A stretch of 64,000 bases of DNA. Source: Streptomyces fungicidicus (GTDB lineage: Bacteria; Actinomycetota; Actinomycetes; Streptomycetales; Streptomycetaceae). The stretch is from positions 1,798,001-1,862,000 of the forward strand of contig NZ_CP023407.1 of NCBI RefSeq assembly GCF_003665435.1, given 5' to 3'. Positions 25,689-33,229 of the stretch are shown in pieces. Under the pieces are notes generated by a model. It saw only the letters and a list, made by a program, of their open reading frames with translations, ran no database searches and was not told the origin of the DNA. Both the position numbers and the translations under genes were made by a program. Positions within the stretch are counted from its first letter, which is position 1, and each line of letters starts with the position of its first letter.

Positions 25689-26593
25689 ATGGACCATCCC
25701 GCGGCGATGGCGGCGACCTCGGCGCGCTCGCTCTCCGGCAGCGGCCTGCTGGGCGGGCGGACCTCGCGGCGGCACAGGCCGAGGGAGGCGAGGGCCTCCT
25801 TGACGACGGTGACGTTGTTGGCGGAGCCGTTGGCGGCGCGCAGTTCCTCGAAGCGGCGGATCTGCTCCCACACCTTCATGGCGGTCGCGTAGTCCCCGGA
25901 ACGCAGCGCCCCGATCATGTTCAGCGAGACGGACGGGGCGACGTTGACCAGGCCCGAGGTGAAGCCGGTGGCGCCGGCCGAGAAGTAGGAGGGGGCGTAC
26001 GGCTCGGCGAGCCCGGCCACCCACACGAACCGTTCGAGTCCCGCGTCCCGGGCGAACGCGGCGAACTTCGCCGCGTCCGGCACGGCGTACTTCACGCCGA
26101 TCACGTTGGGGCAGGCGTCGGCGAGTTCGGCGAGCCGGGCGCCGGTGAGCTGCGGGTTGCGGATGTAGGGGACGACGCCCAGTTCGGGCACGGCCTCGGC
26201 GATGGCGCGGTGGTAGTCGACCCAGCCGCTCTGCGAGACGTAGGGGTGGACGGGCTGGTGCACCATCACCATCTGCGCGCCGAGTTCACGGGCGTGCCGC
26301 GCGGATTCGACGGCGGTGGGCACGTCGTGGCCGACGCCGACCAGGATCACCGAACGGCCGCCGGCCTCCTCGATCGTCAGCTCGGTGACCAGCCGGCGCT
26401 CCTCGGGGGTCAGGGCGTAGAACTCGCCGGTGTTGCCGTTGGGGGTGAGCGTCGTGATGCCACCGTCGAGGAGACGACGCAGCAGGGCCCGGTAGGTGCC
26501 TGGGTCGACGGAGCCGTCCTCGGCGAACGGGGTCACCGGGATCGCCACCACGTCGGCCAGGGCCGCCCGCTGGGTCTCGAACGTCGTTGTCAT
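25685..26593 (-). CDS. DHDPS-family 2-keto-3-deoxy sugar acid dehydratase/aldolase
   Basis: The 302-residue class I aldolase-fold protein has the substrate loop TPNGNTGEFYALTPEE, the Tyr in VVPYIRNPQL and the Schiff-base Lys in VIGVKYAVPDAAKF. It differs from true DapA, which has a GTTGE loop. Operon position before a sugar-acid dehydratase suggests it converts the 2-keto-3-deoxy product, either by dehydration to alpha-ketoglutarate semialdehyde or by aldol cleavage. The sequence does not decide between the two. It overlaps GntR upstream and the dehydratase downstream, each by ATGA. Confidence 0.85.
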   Translation of the reverse strand: MTTTFETQRAALADVVAIPVTPFAEDGSVDPGTYRALLRRLLDGGITTLTPNGNTGEFYALTPEERRLVTELTIEEAGGRSVILVGVGHDVPTAVESARHARELGAQMVMVHQPVHPYVSQSGWVDYHRAIAEAVPELGVVPYIRNPQLTGARLAELADACPNVIGVKYAVPDAAKFAAFARDAGLERFVWVAGLAEPYAPSYFSAGATGFTSGLVNVAPSVSLNMIGALRSGDYATAMKVWEQIRRFEELRAANGSANNVTVVKEALASLGLCRREVRPPSRPLPESERAEVAAIAAGWSI

Positions 26594-27279
26594 GCCTGAC
26601 CGTCCTCTTTCTGGGCTTCCGGGGCCACGAATTCCCCGTCGCTCTCCGCTTCGGGGAAGGCCCGTCGCACGAACGACGCGATGTGCGAGTGCAGGGCGCG
26701 CGCCGCGCCGTCCGCGTCCCCGTCGAGGGCGAGCCGCAGGATCTCCCGGTGCTCGCTCGCCTCCCGTTCCCAGGAGGGGTCCGCCGCCCAGGCGACGGCC
26801 GAGACGAGGGCCGCCTGGTCGCGGACCTCGTCGAGCATCCGGCCGAGCAGCGGGTTTCCGCACGGCACATAGAGCGCGCGGTGGAACTCGCGGTTGGCCA
26901 GGGAGCGTTCGGCGGTGTCGTCGGCCCGGTCGGCCCGGGTCAGCGCGTCGCGTGCGGCGTCCAGGGAGGCGCCGCGGCGCACGGCGCGCTTGAGCGCCTC
27001 CGGTTCGAGGAGCAGTCGCACGTCGTAGACCTCGCGCGCCATGTCCGCGTCCACCATGCGCACCGTGACGCCCTTGTACTGGCTCATCACGACGAGACCG
27101 GTGCCGGCCAGGGTCTTGAGCGCCTCGCGCACCGGTGTCTTGGACACCCCGAACTGTGCGGCGAGGTCGGTCTCGACCAGGGCCTGGCCGGGTGTGAGCC
27201 GGCCGGTGAGGATGCGGCGTTTGATCTCCTCCAGCACGTACTGCGTGCGGGAGGGGATCGGCGTGGGCACAGAGGTCAT
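26590..27279 (-). CDS. GntR-family regulator, FadR subfamily
   Basis: The 229-residue regulator has an N-terminal winged helix (about 8-75: YVLEEIKRRILTGRLTPGQA, QFGVSKTPVREALKTLAGTG) and an all-helical FCD effector domain (about 85-215: VYDVRLLLEPEALKRAVRRG, NREFHRALYVPCGNPLLG, SEHREILRLALDGD). The histidines and Asp of the FCD metal site are present. ATG 27279 follows GAGAGG. It is the first gene of the GntR-aldolase-dehydratase unit and probably autorepresses it through the palindromes just downstream of a clear promoter. Confidence 0.9.
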   Translation of the reverse strand: MTSVPTPIPSRTQYVLEEIKRRILTGRLTPGQALVETDLAAQFGVSKTPVREALKTLAGTGLVVMSQYKGVTVRMVDADMAREVYDVRLLLEPEALKRAVRRGASLDAARDALTRADRADDTAERSLANREFHRALYVPCGNPLLGRMLDEVRDQAALVSAVAWAADPSWEREASEHREILRLALDGDADGAARALHSHIASFVRRAFPEAESDGEFVAPEAQKEDGQA

Positions 27280-27290
27280 GCGCGCCTCTC

Positions 27291-27384
27291 GGATCTCGCG
27301 AATCGGATCTCGCGTATCGCGTCTCATATATGACGTACGAAGTACGACGCGATGACGGTAGGAGCGGCCCCGGAGTTTCGTCAA
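27291..27384 (-). promoter_or_regulatory. GntR operon promoter with operators
   Basis: On the minus strand TTGACG (27384-27379) and TACCGT (27360-27355) are separated by 18 bp, a good vegetative promoter. Just downstream are two palindromes, CGTAC-TTC-GTACG (27346-27334) and TCATATATGA (27333-27324). They are followed by two direct copies of GGATCTCGCG on the plus strand (27291 and 27305). The position over the expected start site suits repression by the GntR product. Confidence 0.6.
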
Positions 27385-27657
27385 TGCTTCTGACAGAGGA
27401 ACTTGGTGTTGCCCCGGACGGTCCGTGCGGGGCCGGCGCGCGGGACGGGCGGCGGGTGGACGGCCGTCTGCCGGGTGGTGTCACCGGCGCCCTCGGGGGG
27501 CAGGGGGACCCGTTCGCTTTCGCGACGCTCAACGGCCGCCGTGGCGGACGTTCTGCCCGTCGCACGGCGGCCGGAAGTCGGACATGTCACCGGGGAAGGG
27601 GGGCTCCGAGGCGTCCGAAGGGTTCGTTCACCAGGGATAGGCCGCACAGGGCGGCCG

Positions 27658-27683
27658 GCGTGCCGGCACCGCGGCCGGCACGC
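27658..27683 (-). terminator. Terminator of the TIGR03086-type gene
   Basis: A perfect 10-bp stem (GCGTGCCGGC with 27674-27683) closes a 6-nt loop, 86 bp past the gene's stop. Confidence 0.6.
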
Positions 27684-27768
27684 GAAAGGGGAGATCCACA
27701 CGGCGGCGAGCGGGGCGGGGTCCGTGTGCCATCGCGATGCGGCGAACGCCCCGGACCCCGCGCCCGTG

Positions 27769-28362
27769 TCACGCGGGCCGCGTCCAGCCCGGGTCCCGGC
27801 CGCTGAGGCCGATCGTCCGGTCCAGCAGCGGGGCGTCGGACGGGACGGGGACGACGGGGCCGAAGATGCCGTCGCCCCGCTCGGATTCCTCCGCGGCGGC
27901 ACGGAGGAAGGCGTGCGACGCCGCCAGCGCGGCGGGGTCGGGCACGTACGCCTGGCCCGTGGCACGGGCCAGGTCCCAGCCGTGGACCACCAGTTCGTCG
28001 ACGGCGACGGCGGCGGTCACCTCGCCCGGCATGTCGAAGCCCCCGGCGCGCGTCATACCGGTCCAGGCCGCCGGCTCCCGCCAGACCTCGGCGAGTTCGT
28101 CCAGCACCTTGGGCAGTTCCTCGCGCCAGCCGGGTCCGATGTCCGGCAGGGCGCTCTGCGGACCGGTGTCCGTGGTGACGCCCAGATCCTTGCGTCCGGC
28201 GTCCCGGAAGGCGACGGCCAGCCCGAGGAGATGGCCGAGCAGATGGCGCACGGCGTACTGCGGGCAGGGCGTCGGGTCCGCCAGCCGGTCGTCGCGGACG
28301 CCCTCGGCGAGGCGCGCCACGATCCTGGTCTGCGGTCCGAAGTCGAGCGTGATGGGGTTCAT
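27769..28362 (-). CDS. TIGR03086-type protein, maleylpyruvate isomerase N-terminal (DinB-like) domain
   Basis: The 197-residue protein has the four-helix DinB/mycothiol-dependent isomerase domain: LADPTPCPQYAVRHLLGHLL at about 30-50, and AVAVDELVVHGWDLARATG at about 128-146. The three histidines expected for the metal site (HLLGHLLG and VVHGWD) are present. Members of TIGR03086 are actinobacterial and mostly uncharacterised; mycothiol-dependent chemistry is likely. The ATG has the strong site AGGAGGAG. The gene is divergent from the MFS transporter, with an inverted repeat between them. Confidence 0.82.
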   Translation of the reverse strand: MNPITLDFGPQTRIVARLAEGVRDDRLADPTPCPQYAVRHLLGHLLGLAVAFRDAGRKDLGVTTDTGPQSALPDIGPGWREELPKVLDELAEVWREPAAWTGMTRAGGFDMPGEVTAAVAVDELVVHGWDLARATGQAYVPDPAALAASHAFLRAAAEESERGDGIFGPVVPVPSDAPLLDRTIGLSGRDPGWTRPA

Positions 28363-28440
28363 CGAGTTGCTCCTCCTGGTCGTTCTCCTGGAAGGCAGAC
28401 CGATCCGGGCCCCGGAACTCATCGCTCGGCCGGCCCGCTT

Positions 28441-28477
28441 CTAAGGCACCTGCCCGATCCCGGCGGAGGGTCCTTAG
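28441..28477. promoter_or_regulatory. Inverted repeat between divergent isomerase-like and MFS genes
   Basis: CTAAGG (28441-28446) and CCTTAG (28472-28477) form inverted arms 25 bp apart, flanked by similar bases (CTAAGGCACC versus CTAAGGACCC on the other strand). They lie within 55 bp of the MFS start. This could be an operator; no regulator gene is adjacent. Confidence 0.35.
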
Positions 28478-28494
28478 CACCACGATGACCAGGC

Positions 28495-29727
28495 ATGACG
28501 ACGACATGGACGGCGACCCGCGTGCTGCGGGACGGCAACGCCCGCCTGTACCTCACCGGGGTGGTGATCTCCGGCTTCGGCACCTCCGCGCTGTGGCTGG
28601 CCTCGGGGGTGTGGGTGAAGGACCTCACCGGCTCGGACGGACTCGCGGCGCTGTGCATGCTCGCGATGTGGGCCCCCACCCTGGCCGGACCGCTGCTGGG
28701 CACCCTGGCCGACCGCTTCCGCCGCAGGACTCTGCTGATCGCCGTGAGCCTGCTCATGGCGGTGCTGCTGCTCACCCTCTGCTCCGTCGACTCACCGCGC
28801 GGGCTGTGGCTGCTGTACGCGGTGCTGTTCGTGTACGGCGCGTCCGGCGTGGTGCACGACGCGGCCGAGTCGGCGCTGATCGCCGCCGCCGTGGACCGGT
28901 CCCTGCTCGGCGACTTCAACGGCCTGCGGATGACGGCCAACGAGGGCATGAAGCTGCTGGCCCCGCTGGCGGGCGCGGGCCTCTACGCCGGGTACGGCGG
29001 GGCGGGCGTCGTCGTGCTGGACGCGGTCACCTTCCTGCTCGCCACGGTCGTATACGCCTGCCTGCGGGTGCGGGAGGACCGCCCGCCGGCCCCGCCGGAC
29101 CGCGTCCGCGGACGGACCGCCGAGGGGGTCAGCTACCTGTGGGGGCATCCCGCGCTGCGTCCGCTGGTCCTGGCGGGGGGCGCCACGATGCTCTGCGCGG
29201 GCCTCAGCGGGGCGCTGGTCTACGCCGTGGTCGACGCCCTCGGCCACTCCCCCGCGTACGCGGGTGTGCTGTACGCCGTGCAGGGCGCGGGGTCGGTGAT
29301 CGTCGGCCTGCTCTCGGGTGCGGCCCTGCGCCGGCTCGGCGAACGGCGCTTCGCGGCGTACGGCATCGCCGTACTGGCCGTCGGGGTGGCGCTGCGCGCG
29401 GTGCCGGACGACCCGCTGGCGTGGGTCTGCTGCCTGGCGATCGGCGCGGGACTGCCCGCCGTGCTGATCGTCGCGCTGACCGCCGTGCAGCGGGAGACCC
29501 CGGGCCCGCTGCTGGGCAGGGTCACCGCCACCGCCAACACCCTGGTGTACACGCCGAACGTGGTCGGTCTGGCGGCGGGAGCGGCCCTGGTGGAACTGTT
29601 CGACCACCGGCTCCTGCTGGTCGTCCTGGGCCTCGCCCTGGCGGCGACGGCGACGACGCTGCTCCGGCACCCGGCGGGCGACAACCGCGCCGTCCCCGCG
29701 GCACCGCCGGGCGACGGCCCCGCCTGA
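28495..29727 (+). CDS. Major facilitator superfamily transporter
   Basis: The 410-residue membrane protein has about 12 hydrophobic segments. The MFS signature between helices 2 and 3 reads GTLADRFRRRTLL at about 72-84, and the second-half counterpart is ALRRLGERRFAAYG at about 278-291. The architecture resembles the MFS_3/enterobactin-exporter-like group common in actinobacteria, usually efflux pumps. The substrate is unknown. The gene stands alone, divergent from the TIGR03086-type gene. Confidence 0.85.
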   Translation: MTTTWTATRVLRDGNARLYLTGVVISGFGTSALWLASGVWVKDLTGSDGLAALCMLAMWAPTLAGPLLGTLADRFRRRTLLIAVSLLMAVLLLTLCSVDSPRGLWLLYAVLFVYGASGVVHDAAESALIAAAVDRSLLGDFNGLRMTANEGMKLLAPLAGAGLYAGYGGAGVVVLDAVTFLLATVVYACLRVREDRPPAPPDRVRGRTAEGVSYLWGHPALRPLVLAGGATMLCAGLSGALVYAVVDALGHSPAYAGVLYAVQGAGSVIVGLLSGAALRRLGERRFAAYGIAVLAVGVALRAVPDDPLAWVCCLAIGAGLPAVLIVALTAVQRETPGPLLGRVTATANTLVYTPNVVGLAAGAALVELFDHRLLLVVLGLALAATATTLLRHPAGDNRAVPAAPPGDGPA

Positions 29728-29792
29728 CCGGCGTCCGCGGCCTCACGGGAAGAGCACGGCGGGCGCCGGCCCGCCGCCGGTGACCGGCGGGG

Positions 29793-30956
29793 TCAGAGGC
29801 CGGCCAGCGCCGTCCGGACCGCCGCCAGGTCCCCGTCCGACGCCAGCCCCGCGTGGTACAGGCGCAGTTCGGTGGCGCCGAGGCGGCGGGCCCGGTCCGC
29901 GTCCGCCGCGAGGGTGCCGGGGCTGCCGCCCATGCCGGAGACCACCGTGAAGTTGGCGGCGAGGACGGTGTCCTCGCGGGCCTCTCCCGCGAACGGTGTC
30001 AGGAGCCCGGCGTCCCCGGTGCACGGCACGACCACCCCGTCGGCGACGGAGAGGATGTGGGCCGGGTCGACGCCGGCGTTGGCGCCGCAGTGGTAGGACA
30101 CCGGGTCCGCGTGCAACAGGACCTGGAACCCCTCGGGCGCGGCCCGCCGTACGGCGGCGACCGCGGCCTCCTGCAGCGTCCGGGCCGTTTCGTCGCGCCA
30201 CGCGCGGGTGGCCTCCGCCGTCTCCTCGCCGAGGAGCTTGCCGACGCCCGCCCACCCCCCGTCGGAGGGCGCGCCCCGCCACACCGGTTCCAGCGCGGCC
30301 CGTACGGCGGCGGCGAGTTCGCCGGCGTCCAGGCCCCGGGTGCCGTAGCCCTCGCGGCAGGACGCGCAGAAGCACAGGGACATCAGGTACTGCCCGGCGT
30401 CCCCGAGGGCGACCCCGGCGGTCTTGTCGTGGGCGTGCAGATGGGCCAGCCCGTACCAGCCGAGGGACTCCAGCTCGGTGCCGCGCGCCCCGGGCCGTAC
30501 CGCCGCCTCGGCGGCCAGGCGGGTCAGGTAGGCGCGGGTGGCGGGCTGCGCGACGCAGGGCGCCCAGGGGTAGCGGTCGCCGTAGGCGTTGACCACGGAG
30601 GTGTCCGGGTGCTCCGCGCCGAGGCGGGAGCTGTGCGCGAGCACCACCCAGGTGTGCACCTCCAGGCCCGCGTCCGCGAGCGCGGCGGCGGCCTCGCCGA
30701 AGGCGTCCCCGGGCGCCCAGTCGCCGGCCGGGACGGGGCGCAGGGCCTGGTCCGTCCAGCCGTCGCCCACCGGGTACAGCACCGCCGCGTGCTCGGCGGT
30801 GACGACGCGGTGCCGCGGGTGGCGCGGGGTCAGCGCGCGGGTGGAGTGGTAGGCGGAGGCGAGCGTGACCTGCGCCGTGCCGAGCGCGGCGATCCGCGCG
30901 GGTGCCTCCGGGTCCCCGTTGACGTCCCAGGGATAGACGAACGTCGACGCCTTCAC
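29793..30956 (-). CDS. Uncharacterised protein coupled to kdgD, TIM-barrel-like
   Basis: I do not recognise a named function for this 387-residue protein. Visible features are an N-terminal KASTFVYPWDVNGDPEAPAR, HSSRLGAEHPDTSVVNAYGD at about 107-126, a cysteine cluster LCFCASCREGYGTRGLD at about 195-211, and VLLHADPVSYHCGANAG near 290. The order of strands with 'VNAYGD' and 'CFC.SC' is like that of glycoside-hydrolase-related TIM barrels. There is no signal peptide. GTG 30956 overlaps the kdgD stop by GTGA, so it is made together with KdgD. A role in uronate metabolism is inferred from that coupling only. Confidence 0.7.
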   Translation of the reverse strand: MKASTFVYPWDVNGDPEAPARIAALGTAQVTLASAYHSTRALTPRHPRHRVVTAEHAAVLYPVGDGWTDQALRPVPAGDWAPGDAFGEAAAALADAGLEVHTWVVLAHSSRLGAEHPDTSVVNAYGDRYPWAPCVAQPATRAYLTRLAAEAAVRPGARGTELESLGWYGLAHLHAHDKTAGVALGDAGQYLMSLCFCASCREGYGTRGLDAGELAAAVRAALEPVWRGAPSDGGWAGVGKLLGEETAEATRAWRDETARTLQEAAVAAVRRAAPEGFQVLLHADPVSYHCGANAGVDPAHILSVADGVVVPCTGDAGLLTPFAGEAREDTVLAANFTVVSGMGGSPGTLAADADRARRLGATELRLYHAGLASDGDLAAVRTALAGL

Positions 30957-31915
30957 TTGCCCTCCTCTAGCAGCGCGTGTCCCCGCTCGATCAGCCGAGC
31001 GAGCTGCTTGACATGGTCCCCGGCCGGTTCGTGCAGCGGCGGCCGCACCTCCCCCACGTCGAGGCCGCGCATCCGTACGCCGGCCTTGACGAGGGAGACC
31101 GCGTAGCCGGGGCCCTTGTCGCGCAGTTCGACGAACGGCCGGTAGAAGCCGTCGACGAGACGGTTCACGGTGTCCGTGTCGCCGGTGCGGAAGGCGGTGT
31201 GGCAGGCGACCGCGATCTCGGGCGCGAAGCAGAACACCGCGGACGAGTAGAGGGTGACGCCGATGCCCCGGTAGGCGGACTGGGTCAGTTCGGCGGTGGG
31301 CAGCCCGTTGAAGTACAGGAAGTCCCCGCGGCCGTCGGCCCGTACGGCGCTGAGGATGCGCTGCATCAGGTCGAGGTCGCCGAGGCCGTCCTTGAGGCCG
31401 ATGATCCCCTCGGTGCGGGCCAGTTCGACGACGGCCTCGGGGGTGAGGACGGCGTTGTCCCGCTGGTAGACGATCATGGGCAGGGAGGTCGCGGCGGCCA
31501 CCTCCCGGTAGTGCCGCAGCAGTCCCTCCTGCCCGGCCCTGACCAGGTACGGGGGCATGGCCAGCAGTCCGTCGGCCCCGGCGCGCCCGGCGAGGCGGGC
31601 GTAGCGGACCGCGAGCGCGGTGCCGTAGCCGGCGCCCGCGACGACCGGGACGCGCCCGTCGGCGACCTCGACGGCCGCCGTCACGCACAGCTCGAACTCC
31701 TCCGGTGTCAGCGCGTGGAACTCGCCGGTGCCGCAGCAGGCGAACACCGCGGCGGCCCCGGCCTCCACGCCGCGCCGCACATGGAGCCGGTAGGTGTCGA
31801 GGTCGACGGCGCCGTCGGGTGCGTAGGCGGTGACCGGGAAGAACAGCGGCCCGCTGGGGACACCGAGTCGGGCGGCGAGAGGGGCTGCTGGCGTCACGAG
31901 CTCTCCCAGGTCCAT
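30953..31915 (-). CDS. kdgD: 5-dehydro-4-deoxyglucarate dehydratase
   Basis: The 320-residue DHDPS-superfamily enzyme converts 5-keto-4-deoxyglucarate, with loss of CO2 and water, to alpha-ketoglutarate semialdehyde. The subgroup signatures are GPLFFPVTAYAPDGAVD, FACCGTGEFHALTPEEF, MIVYQRDNAVLTPE with the catalytic Tyr, and IIGLKDGLGDLDLMQ with the Schiff-base Lys. The YQRDN and CGTGEF forms distinguish it from DapA. It is divergent from udh and shares its control region. Its product is the substrate of the aldehyde dehydrogenase at 2.9-4.5 kb. Confidence 0.9.
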   Translation of the reverse strand: MDLGELVTPAAPLAARLGVPSGPLFFPVTAYAPDGAVDLDTYRLHVRRGVEAGAAAVFACCGTGEFHALTPEEFELCVTAAVEVADGRVPVVAGAGYGTALAVRYARLAGRAGADGLLAMPPYLVRAGQEGLLRHYREVAAATSLPMIVYQRDNAVLTPEAVVELARTEGIIGLKDGLGDLDLMQRILSAVRADGRGDFLYFNGLPTAELTQSAYRGIGVTLYSSAVFCFAPEIAVACHTAFRTGDTDTVNRLVDGFYRPFVELRDKGPGYAVSLVKAGVRMRGLDVGEVRPPLHEPAGDHVKQLARLIERGHALLEEGK

Positions 31916-31939
31916 ATTCCTGATTGCCGTCCCTATCTC

Positions 31940-31951
31940 TGAACATGTTCA
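31940..31951. promoter_or_regulatory. Palindrome TGAACATGTTCA in the kdgD/udh control region
   Basis: This perfect 12-bp palindrome lies 25 bp upstream of the kdgD start and 180 bp from udh. Its TGAAC/GTTCA arms recall the GTTC/GAAC arms of the palindrome at 4532-4547, so one IclR-type regulator could serve both loci. That is speculation from the shared half-sites. Confidence 0.45.
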
Positions 31952-32088
31952 CGCTAAGCCGCCCCGGGGACGCCGGTCAAGCGCCGCAACCCGCCGCACA
32001 CCAGCGGATTCTTCCGTTTCACAGGAAGTCGCGGGACACTTGACGCGCCGCGCCCTCCCTCCTTAGCGTGTCCAAGAATATGAATACG

Positions 32089-32104
32089 GTGCACTCATGT
32101 GCAC
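32089..32104. promoter_or_regulatory. Inverted repeat GTGCAC-N4-GTGCAC upstream of udh
   Basis: Two copies of the self-complementary hexamer GTGCAC are separated by TCAT, 28 bp before the udh start. The site overlaps the expected udh promoter or leader and looks like a dimer-binding operator. Confidence 0.45.
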
Positions 32105-32131
32105 TACGGTGATGCAAGGAGAATTCCGAGG

Positions 32132-32941
32132 ATGCCCGCTCCCCGCACCGTTCTGCTCACCGGCGCCGCCGGCGGACTCGGCACCCTGATGCGCGGTCTG
32201 CTCCCCGAGTACGGCTACGACCTGCGCCTGCTGGACCTGCGTCCGGTCGACGGCGAGCCGGACTCGATCGTCGCGGACCTCACCGACAAGGACGCCGTGC
32301 GCGAGGCGGTCCGCGGCGTCGACGCGATCATCCACCTCGCGGGCATCTCCCTGGAAGCCTCCTTCGAGAAGATCCTCGGGGCCAACATCGAGGGCACCTA
32401 CCACCTGTACGAGGCGGCCCGGGAGGAGGGCGTCGGACGCGTCGTCTTCGCCTCCTCCAACCACGCCGTCGGCTACACCCCGCGCCCGGTCGGCGACGAC
32501 CCCCTCATCCCGGTCGACACCCCGCGCCGCCCCGACACCTTCTACGGCCTGTCCAAGTGCTTCGGCGAGGACCTCGCCCAGCTCTACTGGGACAAGCACG
32601 GCCTGGAGACCGTCTCCGTGCGCATCGGCTCCTGCTTCCCCGAGCCGACCAGCGTGCGCATGCTCTCGGTGTGGATGAGCCCCGCCGACGGCGCGCGCCT
32701 CTTCCACGCGGCCCTGACCGCCGAGGACGTCGGACACACCGTGGTCCACGGCTCCTCCGCCAACACCCGCCTGTGGTGGGATCTCGGCTCCGCGCGCGCC
32801 CTCGGCTACGACCCGCAGGACGACTCCGAGCGGTACGCCGGGAAGCTCGTCGCCGAGCAGGGCGAACTCGACCCGGACAACCCGGCGCACGCCCGCCTGG
32901 GCGGCCACTTCGTCACCGACCCGCCGATCTGGCCGTACTGA
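32132..32941 (+). CDS. udh: NAD-dependent uronate dehydrogenase
   Basis: The 269-residue short-chain-type dehydrogenase oxidises galacturonate or glucuronate to the aldaro-lactone, the first step of oxidative uronate breakdown. The Rossmann motif GAAGGLG is at residues 11-17. DRD-type loops and VVFASSNHAVGYTP follow, and the active-site Tyr138-x3-Lys142 is in FYGLSKCFGEDLA. SSNHAVGY with YGLSKCFGE is characteristic of bacterial Udh, and length matches (about 265-270). AAGGAG at 32117-32122 supports the ATG at 32132; an upstream in-frame start at 32099 would include the operator. It is divergent from kdgD. Confidence 0.9.
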   Translation: MPAPRTVLLTGAAGGLGTLMRGLLPEYGYDLRLLDLRPVDGEPDSIVADLTDKDAVREAVRGVDAIIHLAGISLEASFEKILGANIEGTYHLYEAAREEGVGRVVFASSNHAVGYTPRPVGDDPLIPVDTPRRPDTFYGLSKCFGEDLAQLYWDKHGLETVSVRIGSCFPEPTSVRMLSVWMSPADGARLFHAALTAEDVGHTVVHGSSANTRLWWDLGSARALGYDPQDDSERYAGKLVAEQGELDPDNPAHARLGGHFVTDPPIWPY

Positions 32942-32983
32942 CGGCGGGCCAGGGGCGGGACACAGGCGGGAAATCGACGCGCA

Positions 32984-33022
32984 CGGCGGCGGGCGGGCAC
33001 CGAACGGGCCCGCCCGCCGCCG
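32984..33022 (+). terminator. Terminator of udh
   Basis: A perfect 15-bp stem (CGGCGGCGGGCGGGC at 32984-32998 pairing with 33008-33022) has a 9-nt loop. It lies 42 bp after the udh stop. Confidence 0.85.
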
Positions 33023-33229
33023 TATCCGGGCACCCGCGCTGCCCGCTCCCACCTCCCGGAGCGCGCCCTCCCAGGTCCGAGCCGGGCGCGGCCCCGGCCG
33101 AACGGGCACAACCGGGCAGGAACGGGCGCGCAACAGGCCTGGTCAGCAACGAGACCCCGCTGTAGAACTTCCTGCATGGGCCCCACCGGGCCCGAACGGG
33201 CAGCGAGATCAGGAAGCAGGTGTCCGGCC

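Larger units (their letters stand above)
27280..27768. other. 489-bp intergenic region
   Basis: No convincing gene is present; the open frames here lack ribosome-binding sites and family resemblance. It contains the promoter and operators of the GntR operon (27291-27384), featureless GC-rich sequence, and a hairpin at 27658-27683 that probably terminates the TIGR03086-type gene. Confidence 0.6.

Noticed and set aside
32099..32131. Upstream start for udh
   Set aside because: It would place the GTGCAC repeat and the ribosome-binding site inside the coding region and add residues unlike the family.
33100..33201. Repeated GAACGGGC (33100, 33120, 33194) as DeoR operators
   Set aside because: Spacing is irregular, and GC-rich octamers recur easily at this base composition. 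Too weak to call as a site.
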